NCBI GenBank assembly: GCA_023548195.1
Contig: JAJHZJ010000220.1
Location: 255,279-319,278, forward strand
DNA length: 64,000 nt
Source: Bettongia penicillata ogilbyi
Lineage: Eukaryota > Chordata > Mammalia > Diprotodontia > Potoroidae
Reading direction: 5' to 3'
Both the position numbers and the translations under genes were made by a program. Shown piece after piece: positions 22,070 to 33,615 of the stretch (position 1 is the first letter of the stretch; each line of letters opens with the position of its first letter). The notes below the pieces were generated by a model. The model worked only from the letters and a program-made list of their open reading frames with translations, was not told where the DNA came from and did not search any database.

Positions 22070-22500
22070 GGGTTTGAATGAAAACCTGAAATGCTGTGTA
22101 TGGCTTGATCAGCCTCAGTCAGGGTTGGGGGTAATCTGTGTTTGCCTCCATCAAGGATTGAGGGCATTTAGAGGAATGCATAAGTTGTGCCAGTCTCAAT
22201 TGACCCCTTCGAGATATAGGAGTAGTTGACACCCCTTCTCGCTGGCCCCTGCTAAAAGGGTGATTAGGGAATGTTGGAGGAGTTGTTCTGCCATTATCAG
22301 CAACATCTTCTGAGAAAACTAGACTGGGATAAAGTAAAATTATTAACACCTTCTTAGCACCTTTCCTGTCTGACCAGATCAGACAGTAAGCCTGTGTTTG
22401 CAGCCCTCCTGTGTGCAGTGTTTATCTGTTTTACAAGATCTGATTCCATTCCTTGTCTCTTCTTTTATATCTTTTATTAGACCTCCTACTCACTCTCAGG
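22070..22500. other. Unassigned, GC-richer block
   Basis: This block is clearly GC-richer than its neighbours, with a 76-codon minus-strand frame (22119-22349) that has no recognised motif. It could be part of an unrecognised LTR element or transposon; nothing visible confirms that. Confidence 0.2.
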
Positions 22501-23366
22501 TTTTTTAATGATCATTAATTTCTCCTTTCTAAAATAGCTATTACCACATTGTTTCTCTTCCATTATTTTATTCTGCAGAATGTGTTAACTGGAATATGCA
22601 TTTTGTTTATTTTTTATCCCTATAATCTTCCTGCTGTTCTTTTCCCCTTCCCTCTCCAGTCCTTCTTGGGATATTTCTTGTACTTCTATTACCAGTTTTT
22701 GACTGGTTTTGTTGTTGTCATTTCTTTGGCATGTTTTAGGTGTTGGAAAGTAACAAGTCATTGGTTATATACAACCTTTCATATGACAGAAGTTTGAGTA
22801 TAACATTGATGTTCTATTTTAGGATTAATTAACAGTTTTTATGTTCTGTGAACATAATATCCTTTTAAATATCAAATAAGTTTTTACTCTTTCAATTAAA
22901 AGTAATGTGATTCTTCTAGATGTAAATTCTGAAAGCCAAGGTATAATAAAAGTCTTAAGAACTAGGTGCTTCAGCTAAAGTCACATAGTCAGTTCTGGCT
23001 CTGCTGTGTTCATGATAAATAAGATAAGGGTGCAGGCTTCATGGCACTATGCCTATTTGCTGCTCTAGCCTTATGAGATTATTTACAAAATTCAAAACAT
23101 ACCACCTTTGAAAAATGGTGGCAAATGTTTTAGATTAGGGCTTTCCAAAGTTGCCAATATTGTTTTTATTGTTTGGAGTGTTAATGAAATAGCTTGTTGA
23201 TTATTAACACTAGTTGAACTAAATAAATGCTCTTCGTTACCCTGCTTAATGTCAGCTTTGCCAAAATTGCATTCACATTCTGAAGCAAGCCCTAAAACAG
23301 ATCATATATTTCTTAATGGCAAAAAGTAATTCTTGCTAATTATAATATCTGCTGTTTAGATCATTA
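22501..23366. other. Unassigned sequence
   Basis: Unique-looking AT-rich sequence with no supported feature. Confidence 0.3.
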
Positions 23367-23381
23367 GATCTAAATATTTCT

Positions 23382-24116
23382 TTTTTTATTTTATTTAAAT
23401 ATTTAATTTATTCTTTTTCAGTTTTCAGCATTCACTTCCCTAAGTTTAAAATTGTTCTTCCCTTCCTTTCCCCATCCCTTTCCAATCTAGCATGCAATCC
23501 AATATAGGCTCTACATACACATTCCTGTTATGCACATTTTCATATTAGTCATATTGCATAGATGAATTATAATTAATTGGAGAAAACATGAGAAAGAAAA
23601 CAAATCAAAAGAGCAAAGAGTCTACTTGACTCTGAAATTCACTTCTATAGTTCTTTCTGTGGATATGGATGGCATTTTTCATCATGACTTCTTGGAAAAG
23701 TTCAGATCCTTGCATTTCTGAGAAGGGCTAAGTCTATCAAAATCAGTTCTCACACACTGTGGTTATTTTTACACACAGTGTTCTCCTGGCTCTGCTCGCC
23801 TCGCTCAGCATCATTCCATATAACTCTTTGCAAGTTATTCTGAAGTCTATCTGTCATCATTTCTTATAACACAATAGTATACCATTATACTCATATACCA
23901 TAACTTGTTCAGCCATTCCCCAATTGATGGGCATCTCCTGGATTTGCAATTCTTGGCTACCACAAAAAAAAAGCTGTTATTAATATTTTTAGACATGTAG
24001 GTCCATTTTACGTTTTTATGATCTTTTTGCGATACAGTCCTAGAAGCAATATTGTTGGGTCAAAGGGTATGCACATTTTCATAGCCCTTTGGGCAAAGTT
24101 CCAAATTGCTCTCCTG
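23382..24116 (-). mobile_element. 5'-truncated L1 with target-site duplication
   Basis: A minus-strand L1 3' end of ~735 bp. Its T-rich (A-tail) end lies at 23382-23400. Blocks CAGTTTTCAGCATTCACTTCC, CTGGCTCTGCTCGCCTCGCTC and CCATTCCCCAATTGATGGGC are typical of the L1 ORF2 tail and 3'UTR. The flanks GATCTAAATATTTCT (23367-23381) and GATATAAATATTTCT (24117-24131) differ at one position and form the TSD. Confidence 0.88.
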
Positions 24117-24147
24117 GATATAAATATTTCTACAGAAATCTTGCATA

Positions 24148-24350
24148 CATACATACATACATACATACACATACATACACACATACACATACATATATAT
24201 GAACATGTATACGTGTATATGAGCGTGTATGTGCATACATGGATGTGTGCATGCATATGTGCATGTGTATATATGTATACATATAGATGTATATGTATAC
24301 ATGTTATGTGTGTGTATTTGTGTGTGGGTATGTGTGTGTGTTTAATGGTT
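24148..24350. repeat. ATAC/TATG/TGTG microsatellite
   Basis: CATA tetramers degrade into TATG and TG-rich repeats. Overlapping 80-140 codon frames on both strands are translations of this repeat. Confidence 0.9.
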
Positions 24351-24369
24351 CATGAAAGCTTTGTCCATC

Positions 24370-24500
24370 ATGATAGAGTGGGAAAAGAATTGAACTTGAA
24401 TTTGGAAAACATGGTTTTGATTCTTCAATCATCACATGCTTAATCTCTTTGAGATCATAAGTCATACTTACCTCACAGATAGTGCTTTTGGGCAGTGACC
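24370..24500 (+). repeat. MIR-like SINE fragment
   Basis: A weak MIR order is seen: GAATTGAACTTGAATTTGGA, a 'cttaatctctttgag' block, then CTTACCTCACAGATAG. Confidence 0.4.
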
Positions 24501-24910
24501 TGATCATGATCAATACTAAGAACCAGACACTCCTCTGTTGATCACAGATTTTACATGTTATATCCAAAACCAGAAGGAATCAAGGAGAAATAGCAAGGTC
24601 TCTATAATGGTCAGAGAACTAAATGCCTATATGCCCTAGCTCTATTACTTCTTTTTATCTGTACTTTTCCAATTCATCCATGTGTTTAACTTATATGAAT
24701 TTATCCAGTTAAACTTACATTTCCACCTAAATCCATTGAGAAACTCTGATCTATTCCTTGTAAGCTGCTCCAGTCAAACCAATAATGTGAACATGACATA
24801 AAGGCACGATGATAGAAGTATAGCTTAATTATATATAATTATTTCATCATGACCAATGAATGAGAATGGATAATATGAAATATATTAAAAATAACTTCTG
24901 TATAACCTTT

Positions 24911-25165
24911 GTGCAGCTAGGTGACATAGTGGATAGAGTGCCAGGTTTAGAGACAGGAAGATTTATATTCCTGAGTTCTAAAATACTCTCAGACTTTGTG
25001 ACCCTGGGTAAGTCATTTAACCCTGTTTGCTTCAATTTTTTCATTTGTAAAATACAGTAAAGAAGGAAATGGTAAACTCTTCCAGTATCTTTGCCAAAGA
25101 AGCACCAAATGGGGTTTTTGAAGAATCAGACATGACTGAAAAAGACTCAACAATAACAAGACTTC
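24911..25165 (+). mobile_element. tRNA-derived marsupial SINE
   Basis: The order is typical of this family: GTGCAGCTAGGTGACATAG / TGGATAGAGTGCCAGG (tRNA-like head with A/B box region), GTGACCCTGGGTAAGTCA, GAAGGAAATGGTAAACTCTTCC, CCAAATGGGG, then a CAACAATAAC tail. Such SINEs carry an internal pol III promoter and are moved by LINE enzymes. Confidence 0.88.
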
Positions 25166-26639
25166 ATGTACTTAACTTCTCTTCCACCTAGGCAAAAGTA
25201 AAATAGCCAAATAAATAGTTTAAGAGAAGATACATTTTGGGTGCTTGGATTGAAGACATGACATTTTTCAGCTTCAGTGGTTGAAGAAGTGCTCTTCACT
25301 GGCAGATCCCTTGCTGTCCCGGTATTAGTCTCAGTGGGTTATCCATAGTGATGCTGCTCTACTCCCTCTTTTCCCTTCTTATTAATAAGTACAAAAAGTT
25401 CCAGTCCCCACAGCCCAGGTCTCCAAGTGATATCCACTGGCCAGGGTAAACAAGAAAAACACCATATACAAACACACACAAGCTTCCTATTGTCATCAAA
25501 TCACATTACCCTCTCTCCTTGGTTGGTCTTTTTTAATGTTTGCACACTGTTTTTCCAAACTTTGTCTCTTTTGATATTTTTCCTAGGCAAGGGAATCTTG
25601 GTATGTATGCTCATCTTCAGAAAATGCTTCCCTACTACACATTATTCACTGTTGAAGGAATAATGAAGTGGTTACATCTACATGTTAGCAATTTTTATTA
25701 TTATTGTCATTATTTTTATTAATATACTATCCCTAGAAATACTAAATGTGATAGGTACTATGTATTCTAACCATAATATTATATTTATATACATATATAC
25801 AACATGTATATATATACATGTTGTATATATGTGCATGTGTGTAATTTTATAACTATGATGTTAGATCTATGTATATATATTTATAAAATATATGTTATCT
25901 TTATAATATTACCAAAGCTATACCTATCCATACTTGACTCATTCCTCTGATTTTTATTATTTTCAGAGAAACAGATAATCACCTAATTAAGAAATTAATT
26001 AATCAGCTAGGTAAGTTAGCATATCAGCCATGAAGTAGTAAACTTTCCTGAGAGTCAGTGTTCACTGATCACTACTACCAATATAAACTTCTGAGTTTGT
26101 GGGTAGCACTTCTAGTGCATTCTGTATAGATGTGAAGATATATCATCTTGGCATGCTCAAAAATTACCAAAATGGAAAAAAAAAAAGATTTTCACTTAAT
26201 TTCCAAGTTCTCATCTATATATCTGGTATTTTCTTTTTATTATTCATGACTGAGTAATCTTATTGTTAAGACTTATACAACTTATATAAGACTTATACAA
26301 ATGATTTAAAAATGTATTTGTGTGATTTACTCAGATTCTATACATTTTGCTACTGCCTATTAAAGTCATGTGTAGAAATTTCACGGAAGACATTGAGGTC
26401 AGTACGTGCCAAGTTACATTCGGCAAGTACTAGGAGGAATAGGAATTAGGAGAGTTTCAGAGGCTGTCATTGCCTCAATCAATCACAATATAGATTGAGA
26501 GTTTTAGAGCAATGGCCAATTTTATCCAGCCTCTTTTATCTTCCTTCTTGGAACTGAATGTTTCCCAACTATCCCAACTGGATGGATGGATGGCCAACAC
26601 AATTCTCCAGGTTTAAATGCAGCTTTTCTTTTGCTCTTC
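25166..26639. other. Unassigned sequence with an AT microsatellite
   Basis: A TATACATA/ATAT repeat lies at about 25780-25890. The rest shows no supported gene or repeat. Confidence 0.35.
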
Positions 26640-27250
26640 CCTGTAACAGCAAGGACACAGATACACAGAACAACCTGCTGTACAAGTCCTTAGATCTGCT
26701 TTTCTAAAAGGAAAGCAACTTTTGAGGGGTCAACAATATACTTTCCTCAAGTGAGGAAATATCATTCACTTACTTCAAGTGAAAAAGTCAGCACCCTGAA
26801 CGTCAGAGAAAATACAAAGAGATAAATAAAGACCAGCAGACAGGGCTTCCAACTATCTGACCATAAGCAAGACATATATCAGAGTTCAACAGACAGGATT
26901 CAACTGTCTGACTATTACATACATTCATATTTACCAGAGAGAGAAGCACCAACATCTGGGTTTTCAAAGCCAAGGGGCTCCTTAGAAGCTACCCAGAGTC
27001 TCATCTGGTCAAATAAACACTCCAAATGAGTAAGTTTTAAAATAAAACCTCATCTCAGAGCATATATACACTTTTCAGAGTCAGTCAGTATAAAGACCAT
27101 TGAGAACCAGTGCCTCATTAGAAATTAATAAGAGGTTTGGGCCTTCCTACAAAACAAATCTCTCCTAATCAAGCTTCTCATAATGGGCAGGCCCATAAAT
27201 GGGTGGGGATGATCTTAAACTCTCATTAACATAATTAACATTACACTCCC
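26640..27250 (+). repeat. Interspersed repeat of unknown family, longer copy
   Basis: About 200 bp from 26690 (GATCTGCTTTTCTAAAAGGAAA, GAGAAAATACA, AAAGACCAGCAGACAGGGCT) recur at 45265-45430, so this is a dispersed repeat. The longer copy continues to about 27250 and ends near TTAACATTACACTCCCCTCT. Family not identified; an LTR or DNA transposon are both possible. Confidence 0.5.
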
Positions 27251-27599
27251 CTCTTAGTTTATTATAGATGATAACTGAGAGGCTGAAACTTCATGGTTTT
27301 CTCATCTTAATAGAGTTGCCAGTCTCCTAGAAACTTCTTTTGCCCCGGTTTTATGAAAGAAAAAGTCTTCACTCATTAATGAGGGCATATAGCCATTACC
27401 CTCCAAGTCACTGGAAGGAACTGTATGCAGTGGTGGACAAGGGTATCTTTCTCCTGACAAAGCTTTCAAACACAGCCCACTTTTGCAAACCTATATTCAA
27501 AATTTTGCCCTACCTTCTGATCTCTGGTGAGAACTCATCCTGGTATAGACTTTATGGCCAGTGGAGGAATTTGATTGTCAACATAAATATTACTATATC

Positions 27600-27747
27600 T
27601 TTCTTTCTTTTTGGTGAGGCAATTAGGGTTAAGTGACTTGTTCAGGGACACAAAGCTAGTGAGTGTCAAGTGTCAGACTGGATTTGAACTCAAGTCTTCC
27701 TAATTTCAGTGCAGTGTTTTATTCACTGTGCCCCTACCTGCCCCTAT
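27600..27747 (-). mobile_element. tRNA-derived marsupial SINE, minus strand
   Basis: Read on -, it starts GGGGCAGGTAGGGGCACAGT and contains GACTTGAGTTCAAATCC, TGTCCCTGAACAAGTCACTT and AACCCTAATTGCCTCACC, then an AAAGAAAG tail. It is the short, A-tailed form of the family. Confidence 0.88.
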
Positions 27748-28059
27748 ACATTTCTGTAGGAATTCCAGAATGGAAAAAAATCAAAACAAAAAACAACTGT
27801 GTAGTACTAGGATAATGTACCACATTTAGATGCCATGAAAACAGAAATACTCTACAATCAGAGGCCATTGCAGCCTCTGAAACTTTCTTGTTTATCTAAA
27901 TATTGCTAAAAGTAGATTGTCAGGGTTTGAATCTCCAATGCCTTTCATTAAATTTCTATTCATGATTTTGAATAGACATTGGTCAAAAGGTACAGAATCA
28001 GACCAAATTACATCACTATTAAGAAAAATAAAAGCTATACTGATACTTAAGCAATGCTG

Positions 28060-28560
28060 GTAAATGAAATTATTGCCTTCTAACTATTATTCCTGAATCC
28101 TCTTTCTCTGCTGTCGAATAAACATGCTCCTGACCATGCAATTCCCTTGATCAAGAATTTTCAATGGTTCCGTATTGCCCCTATGATAAAAATAAAATTC
28201 CCTTGCCTGGCATTTAAATCCATCATAGTCTAACTCCAAAATATCTTTCCAGATTGATCTTATATTACTTTGGATTACATTTCAATCAAAATGCTCTACT
28301 TATTTTTCTCCCCAGACAACATTTCATCTCTGGAAAAAAAAAATCAAGCATATGCTGTTACCCATTCCTGGAATATCTTTTCCTTTTCTCCAATTCCTGT
28401 ATTTCCTAACTTCTTTAAAAACATAGCTCAGGTGCTACCTCCAACAGGAAACCTTTCTTGACCTCCTCTACTTGTAACTATTAGTGCTCTCCTCACTCTT
28501 TAAAATTAATTATACTGGCTATACATTTTGTATAAAATGTGTACTTATATGTTACCTTCC
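28060..28560 (+). repeat. Old L2-like repeat fragment
   Basis: The order of blocks matches a common mammalian L2-type 3' region: GGTTCCGTATTGCCC, TTGCCTGGCATTTAAATCC, CCATTCCTGGAATATCTTTTCC and CTCAGGTGCTACCTCCAACAGG. It is strongly diverged; L2 is the best guess. Confidence 0.5.
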
Positions 28561-29103
28561 AATAAAAATAACAATAACATCTAGGCATTTATATACCTCT
28601 TTTAAGTTCTCCAAAGCACTTTAAATTTGCTATCTTATTTGCTCCTCACAATAACCCTGGGAGACATATGCTGCTAAAATCCTCATTTACTCTCAGATTG
28701 GAAACAAAAGAGAAACTAGTATTAGGGACTCTGAAGAAGACAACATAAAAAATAAGCTGATATTGGAATTAAGGAATATTACTGTTTCTAGACAGTGCAT
28801 GATTGATAGTCATTTTGCTTCTCTATTTATAACAAAACAATAGACTTCGGCAGAAGCAAGATGCTTAATTATAAGTACAAAGATCCTTTTCAGAAAACCT
28901 ATTAAGGGAAATATCCATATGAACAAAATAGATTAGATAAGGCCTGCCAAAAGAAAGAAGGATATACAGTATGAACTTCTTATGGGTTTATCCTCTCAAT
29001 TCTCATTAATTCTCAAGTCTCTCCTAAGAAAGACTGTGAAGGCTTGACAGTTGGAGAGACATGATACTGAGGGCTGGACTTACAGTCAGGGGTAATCTTT
29101 TCA
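28561..29103. other. Mostly unassigned; flank of the solo LTR
   Basis: A MIR/L2-type fragment may lie at 28570-28690 ('gcatttatatacctcttttaag...ctcacaataaccctggg'). The rest is unassigned. Confidence 0.3.
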
Positions 29104-29170
29104 CAAATGTGTAGGACGGACAAACACCCCAAAAAATGCCAAAGTCAGGGTTCGAGTACAGAAAGGGTTT

Positions 29171-29176
29171 TTTATT
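29171..29176 (-). terminator. Polyadenylation signal of the solo LTR
   Basis: AATAAA on the minus strand, ~90 bp after the TATA box, at the R/U5 position expected of an LTR. Confidence 0.7.
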
Positions 29177-29262
29177 CTTTTTTTTTGAAAAAAAGGGCAC
29201 AGTCCCCAGGTGCTCAAGTAGCAGTAGTCTGGGAAGTGGATTTGCTGGCCTGGAGAAATAGA

Positions 29263-29270
29263 TTTTTATA
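29263..29270 (-). promoter_or_regulatory. TATA box of the solo LTR
   Basis: TATAAAAA on the minus strand in the LTR, with the expected R start ~25 bp downstream. Whether it is still active cannot be judged. Confidence 0.7.
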
Positions 29271-30204
29271 GCCCTAGGCAAGTCCCCTAACCCTGTCCTT
29301 ATGCATTTCCTCATTGGGTGAGTACTTGGAGAGGTACAATTTTGCCCAGATTTAGCAGTGGAAAAACTAGGAAGCAGGGAAGGTCACCATCCAGGCTGAT
29401 GTGGATTTTGGGACATGGGAACTTAACCAGGAGCTACTGAGACTTAAGATGATGTGCAGAAGCTCAATGAAAGGGGAAAGTCCTTCCCGTCTTCTACTGA
29501 GGAAATTACACTATAGGCCATCTTCCACACAAACATGTCCTACCTATGTGTTCATTAGACAATCATACTCCCATAGGCTTAGTTTTCTCAGTCAGTTGCC
29601 ACTTAGGCTACCTTTAGGAACACATTTCATAAATATCCTAGTACTACATGCATCCTTTAAAAAATACCATAACACTCATTTCGATTTACACTGATAAGAG
29701 TATAAAAATTATAACAACTCCCATTGTAATATATTATATCTTACTAACTTGATATCTATTGTGATGGATCCAATAAGAGAAAGCAGATTGATATAATAGA
29801 TAGGAAGTAGTCATGGTCAAGAAGACAGGGATACAAGTCTCATCTCTAACACACCATATCTCTGTGCCCCTGAGCTTATCACTAAACTGAAGCCTATACT
29901 TCCCATGGGTGACTTGTGGACTGCCAAAGGATTTCAATTTACTGAAGCTTATGTAAAAGCTGACAAATCTTTTGGCAGTCACTGGGTTGTACATTGTGTG
30001 GTCCTGGGCTAGAGCAATAGATTTCAAATCAGGAAATCCTTAGGTCAAATACTGCTTCCATCAGTTATTAATTCTCATGCTGTAGGAAATAAATATCTTG
30101 CTCAGTATGGAAAATACTCAATAGAAATTTATTTTCACCAAATTAATATATGAAATAGAAACAGAATCATAGATTAAATTAATTGATATTAAATTTACTG
30201 ATAT

Positions 30205-30365
30205 TGTGACTTGACCCTGGGCAAATCATTTGTCTGCCTCTCTGTCTTCATTTATAAAAAGAGGATAATGATTGCACCATCCTGTCAAGGTTGCTGTGAT
30301 AAAATGAGATAATATTTGTGAAGTGCTTTCCAAACTGAAAACTGTGATATGAATGCTAGCTATTT
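30205..30365 (+). repeat. MIR/THER1-like SINE
   Basis: TGACTTGACCCTGGGCAAATCATTT, GTCTTCATTTATAAAAAGAGGATAATG, GTTGCTGTGATAAAATGAGATAA and GTGAAGTGCTTTCCAAACTG are the MIR core and 3' end in order. Confidence 0.75.
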
Positions 30366-30539
30366 TGACTTTTATTTAAGCATCTCCATGTGGCAGAAAA
30401 TTCTCTACAACTCTAAAGTTCAGAGAAAGTAACAATATGTCACCAGAACTTCCCTATATTGTAGACGTGACAAGTCTAATAAAGGAAAAAAATCTCAAAA
30501 TTAATCTCACCGATAATAAATACATACCTGCTCATGTAG

Positions 30540-31110
30540 TTTTAAAATTATATTTGACTTTGCACTTTATAAAGAGATTTTTTGCAGTGGCAAAAAACTG
30601 GAAGTTGTGGGGATGTTGGTCAATTAGGGAATGGCTGAACAAATTGTGATATATAATTTTAATATAATATTGCTGTGCTATAAGAAATGATGTTCCCAAA
30701 GACAGTAGAAAAACATGAATAGACTTGCATGAAATAATGAAGAGTGAAATGAGCCAGAACCAAAAGAATATGGTATCAAAAACCAGCAACTTTGTTTTTG
30801 TGGAGCAACTTTGAATGACTGAGTCATTTTAACTATTATAAATACCCAAATTAACTACAAAGGACCTATGGAGGAAGACACTATCGAAATCCACAGAAAG
30901 AACTGATAAACAGAAGTAAGCATGCATACCTACTTATTTGTGTCTAATAGAATACTTAATGTGCATAACAGATTTGCAGTTTCATATGCAATCATCCTTT
31001 TTTGTTTGTTTTTAATTCTATTATTTTATAGAAATGCTTGTTTTATGTCAGGTTCAGAAGAAAATGTTAAAAAAAAGAAGCAAAAAATTAAATAAAGAAC
31101 AAAGAAATTA
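30540..31110 (+). repeat. 5'-truncated L1 3' end
   Basis: L1 ORF2 tail blocks: GTGGCAAAAAACTGGAAGTTG, GGTCAATTAGGGAATGGCTG, ATTGCTGTGCTATAAGAAATGATG, GAGTGAAATGAGCCAGAACC and GAGGAAGACACTATCGAAATCC. An A-rich tail follows around 31070-31100. Confidence 0.8.
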
Positions 31111-31139
31111 TTACTAAACTCAGGTGAAACACAGTATGA

Positions 31140-31260
31140 TAGATATGGAATTACTATCAGAGTCAGAAGACAGGACTTGGACTCAGAAGAACAGTAGTGA
31201 GAGAAACATCAGCTGTGTGACCCTGGACAAGTCATTTAAGTCTTGGTGTCCCAGGCATCT
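31140..31260 (+). repeat. SINE fragment (MIR/tRNA-SINE-like)
   Basis: AGAGTCAGAAGACAGGACTTGG and AGCTGTGTGACCCTGGACAAGTCATTTAAG are the shared middle of these SINEs. Confidence 0.65.
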
Positions 31261-32279
31261 CATTTAATAATAACAACACAGTTATCACTGTGCACTTTTA
31301 TAGGGATTTCCTTCATGGGAGAGGTCCACACACCAAACAAAGAAATCAGAAGTCCAGGCATCAAAAACTCCTATAGGGAGTTCTCCTATAGCTTTTCTGA
31401 CAATGAATTTTGTCTTTTTTCCAAAAAGGATTTATTTTTTTGTTCATTGGTTGGTTCTTGAATATACTTGCTTTGCTTACATAGGCCCCATCACGGAAAA
31501 GGTTAAAAAAATAATTAAACTTAGTAAGTACTCAAGGGTGAACATTTGTCAGTCACTATATGTTGTGCACCTGTGAGTGAGTTATTGCTTATTTATTCAC
31601 AGCAGCCTGAGATAGAATCTTCTCCTTGAATTATGGCTACACAACCTCTAAAAATTCTAATTATTTTTGCTATTTGTTCAACCTAAAGTGGAAAAGGGCA
31701 AGCAGTTGGGAGGAGGAGGGGGTGAGGGACTCAAAACTCAAAGCTACTGACAAAGATCTCTGCATTTTATTTTGGCATAAAAGATGAAAGATGTATTCTG
31801 TCTATGAAATTCCCCAAAAAACTTCATGTCAATTAGATATTCTTAATTTTTAAAAATCAATAAATCTAATATCAATGAAGCTATGATTCAGTTTGTACTT
31901 CATACGTTAACTGAGTAGAAATAAGATAACTTTCCACAAAGCATTTGTTGGATTAAATAACATAATTATTTCCTATGGCATATCTGCTTAGTAATGCACA
32001 ACCACAGTGGTTCTGATTGGTATTGAACATACATTTCAATATGATTTACTACACCCTTTCATTGGCGATGAATTGTGGCAACCCATAGAGTGCTCTATAT
32101 TGCCTGGTTTATTTCAAGGACTTTATGTCATAGTGAACTAAATAAAAGCCGGTGAGGACATGCCAAAGTGTGGAGGGAATGACATGAAGTTTTGAAAAAC
32201 TATAGTCCTCAATTTGTATCAGTCAAATGATGGCTAAAATTATCATTAATTAATGATTTTTGGAAAAGTACTTTAATAA

Positions 32280-32412
32280 ATCTACATATGCATTTATGTA
32301 TATCTGTATGTACAGATACATATATGTGTGTACACATGCACATGTATATATGTATACACATATTATATATACATATATGAGAGAGAGAGAGAGTTAGAGA
32401 TAGATATATAGA
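32280..32412. repeat. TATG/TACA and GA microsatellite
   Basis: TATG, TACATA and ATAT repeats followed by a short GA run. It lies just upstream of a SINE. Confidence 0.85.
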
Positions 32413-32433
32413 CATGCAGATATATAAATAAAC

Positions 32434-32685
32434 CTGGTCAGTTAGGTGGTGCTGTAAATAAAGTTCTGGGTATCAAGTCAGGAAGACTCATCTTCCTGAG
32501 TTCAATTCTACAATCAGATATTTACTAGATTGGTGAACCTAGACAAGTCACTTAACCCTGTTGTCCTTAGTTCCTCATCTGTAAAATGAATTGGAGAAGG
32601 AAATGACAAACCACTCCAGTACCTACCAAGAAAACCCCAAATGGGATCAGGAACAGTCTACATGACTGAATTTACTAAACAACAA
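32434..32685 (+). mobile_element. tRNA-derived marsupial SINE
   Basis: GGTCAGTTAGGTGGTGCTGTAAA (head), AAGTCACTTAACCCTG, TGTAAAATGAATTGGAGAAGG, AAATGACAAACCACTCCAGT, CCCCAAATGGGATC and a CAACAATAACAAT tail. Same family as 24911-25165. Confidence 0.88.
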
Positions 32686-33394
32686 TAACAATATAAATAC
32701 ATACACATTTAAATGTGCATGTGTGTGTATGTATTCACACATATGTGTACATGCATATGTTTTTATACATGTTTGTGTTTATCTATGTATGTAGATCCTC
32801 CCAAATTATTTTTTTTTCAATTTTTTAATGTAAATCTACCAGTCTAGGAATGGAATCTACCTAGAGGCACAATGGCCTAGGAGACCACAACTGTCAAAAG
32901 GCATTAGGAAGCAGGGAAAATAATTAAAATCAATTCATTTCAACTCAATAAGCACTAATTAAGATTTCTATTACCTAACTAAAAGTCACTTTCCTAAATA
33001 TTAGAATTCTATTCTCTCCTTTGATCCTGTCCCTACCCAAGTGTTGACTTCAAATTGCTCCCTCCTCCCATTGCCCTCCCTTCCATCATCCCCCCCACCT
33101 TGCTTATCTCCTTCTCCCCCACTTTCCTGTATTGTAAGATAGGTTTTCATACCAAAATGAGTGTGCATTTTACTCTTTCCTTTACTCAAATGTGATGAGA
33201 CTAAACTTCACGTATTTTTCCTCAGCTCTCCTCTTTTTCCCTCCACTAAAAAGTCTCCTGCTTGCCTCTTCTATGAGAGATAATTTGCCTCATTCCATTT
33301 TTCCCTCTTTCCTCCCAATACATTTCTCTCTCACAGCTTAACTTCATTTTTTTAAGATGTGACCCCATCCTATTCAATTCACTCTGTGATCTCT

Positions 33395-33482
33395 GTCTCT
33401 GTGTGTGCGTTCATGTGTGTATGTGTGTGAGTGTGCACATGTGTACGTGTGTGTGCGTATGTGTGTGTGTGTATGTGTGTAA
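33395..33482. repeat. TG microsatellite inside the HAL1 3' region
   Basis: TGTG/TATG/GTGC repeats, the counterpart of 39612-39700 in the sister copy. Confidence 0.85.
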
Positions 33483-33615
33483 TCCTACCAACTACCCAGA
33501 CACTGAAAAGTTTCAAGAGTTACAAATATTGTCTTTCCATGTAGGAATGTAAACAGTTCAACTTTAGTAAGTACCTGATGACTTCTCTTTGCTGTTTACT
33601 TTTTCATGCTTCTTC

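Larger units (their letters stand above)
29108..29529 (-). mobile_element. Solo LTR of an endogenous retrovirus
   Basis: A 422-bp minus-strand LTR. Read on -, it begins TGTGGAAGATGG and ends CCGTCCTACACA, so the ends form the TG...CA inverted pair TGTG/CACA. Flanks CAAA at 29104-29107 and 29530-29533 are a 4-bp duplication, the size made by gammaretrovirus-like integrases. Inside are TATAAAAA (29263-29270 on -) and AATAAA (29171-29176 on -), about 90 bp apart, giving U3-R-U5 order. No internal viral sequence flanks it, so the provirus was lost by LTR-LTR recombination. Confidence 0.85.

Noticed and set aside
22070..22500. GC-richer block considered as an LTR
   Set aside because: No TG...CA ends with a short duplication, TATA box and poly(A) signal could be placed consistently.
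24008..24443. 141-codon frame rich in Tyr, Ile, His and Val
   Set aside because: It crosses an L1 fragment and an ATAC/TG microsatellite; not a gene.
29102..29533. Alternative LTR boundaries with a 6-bp CACAAA duplication
   Set aside because: Ends at 29108/29529 give longer inverted ends (TGTG/CACA) and a 4-bp CAAA duplication, a better fit. The 6-bp reading cannot be fully excluded.
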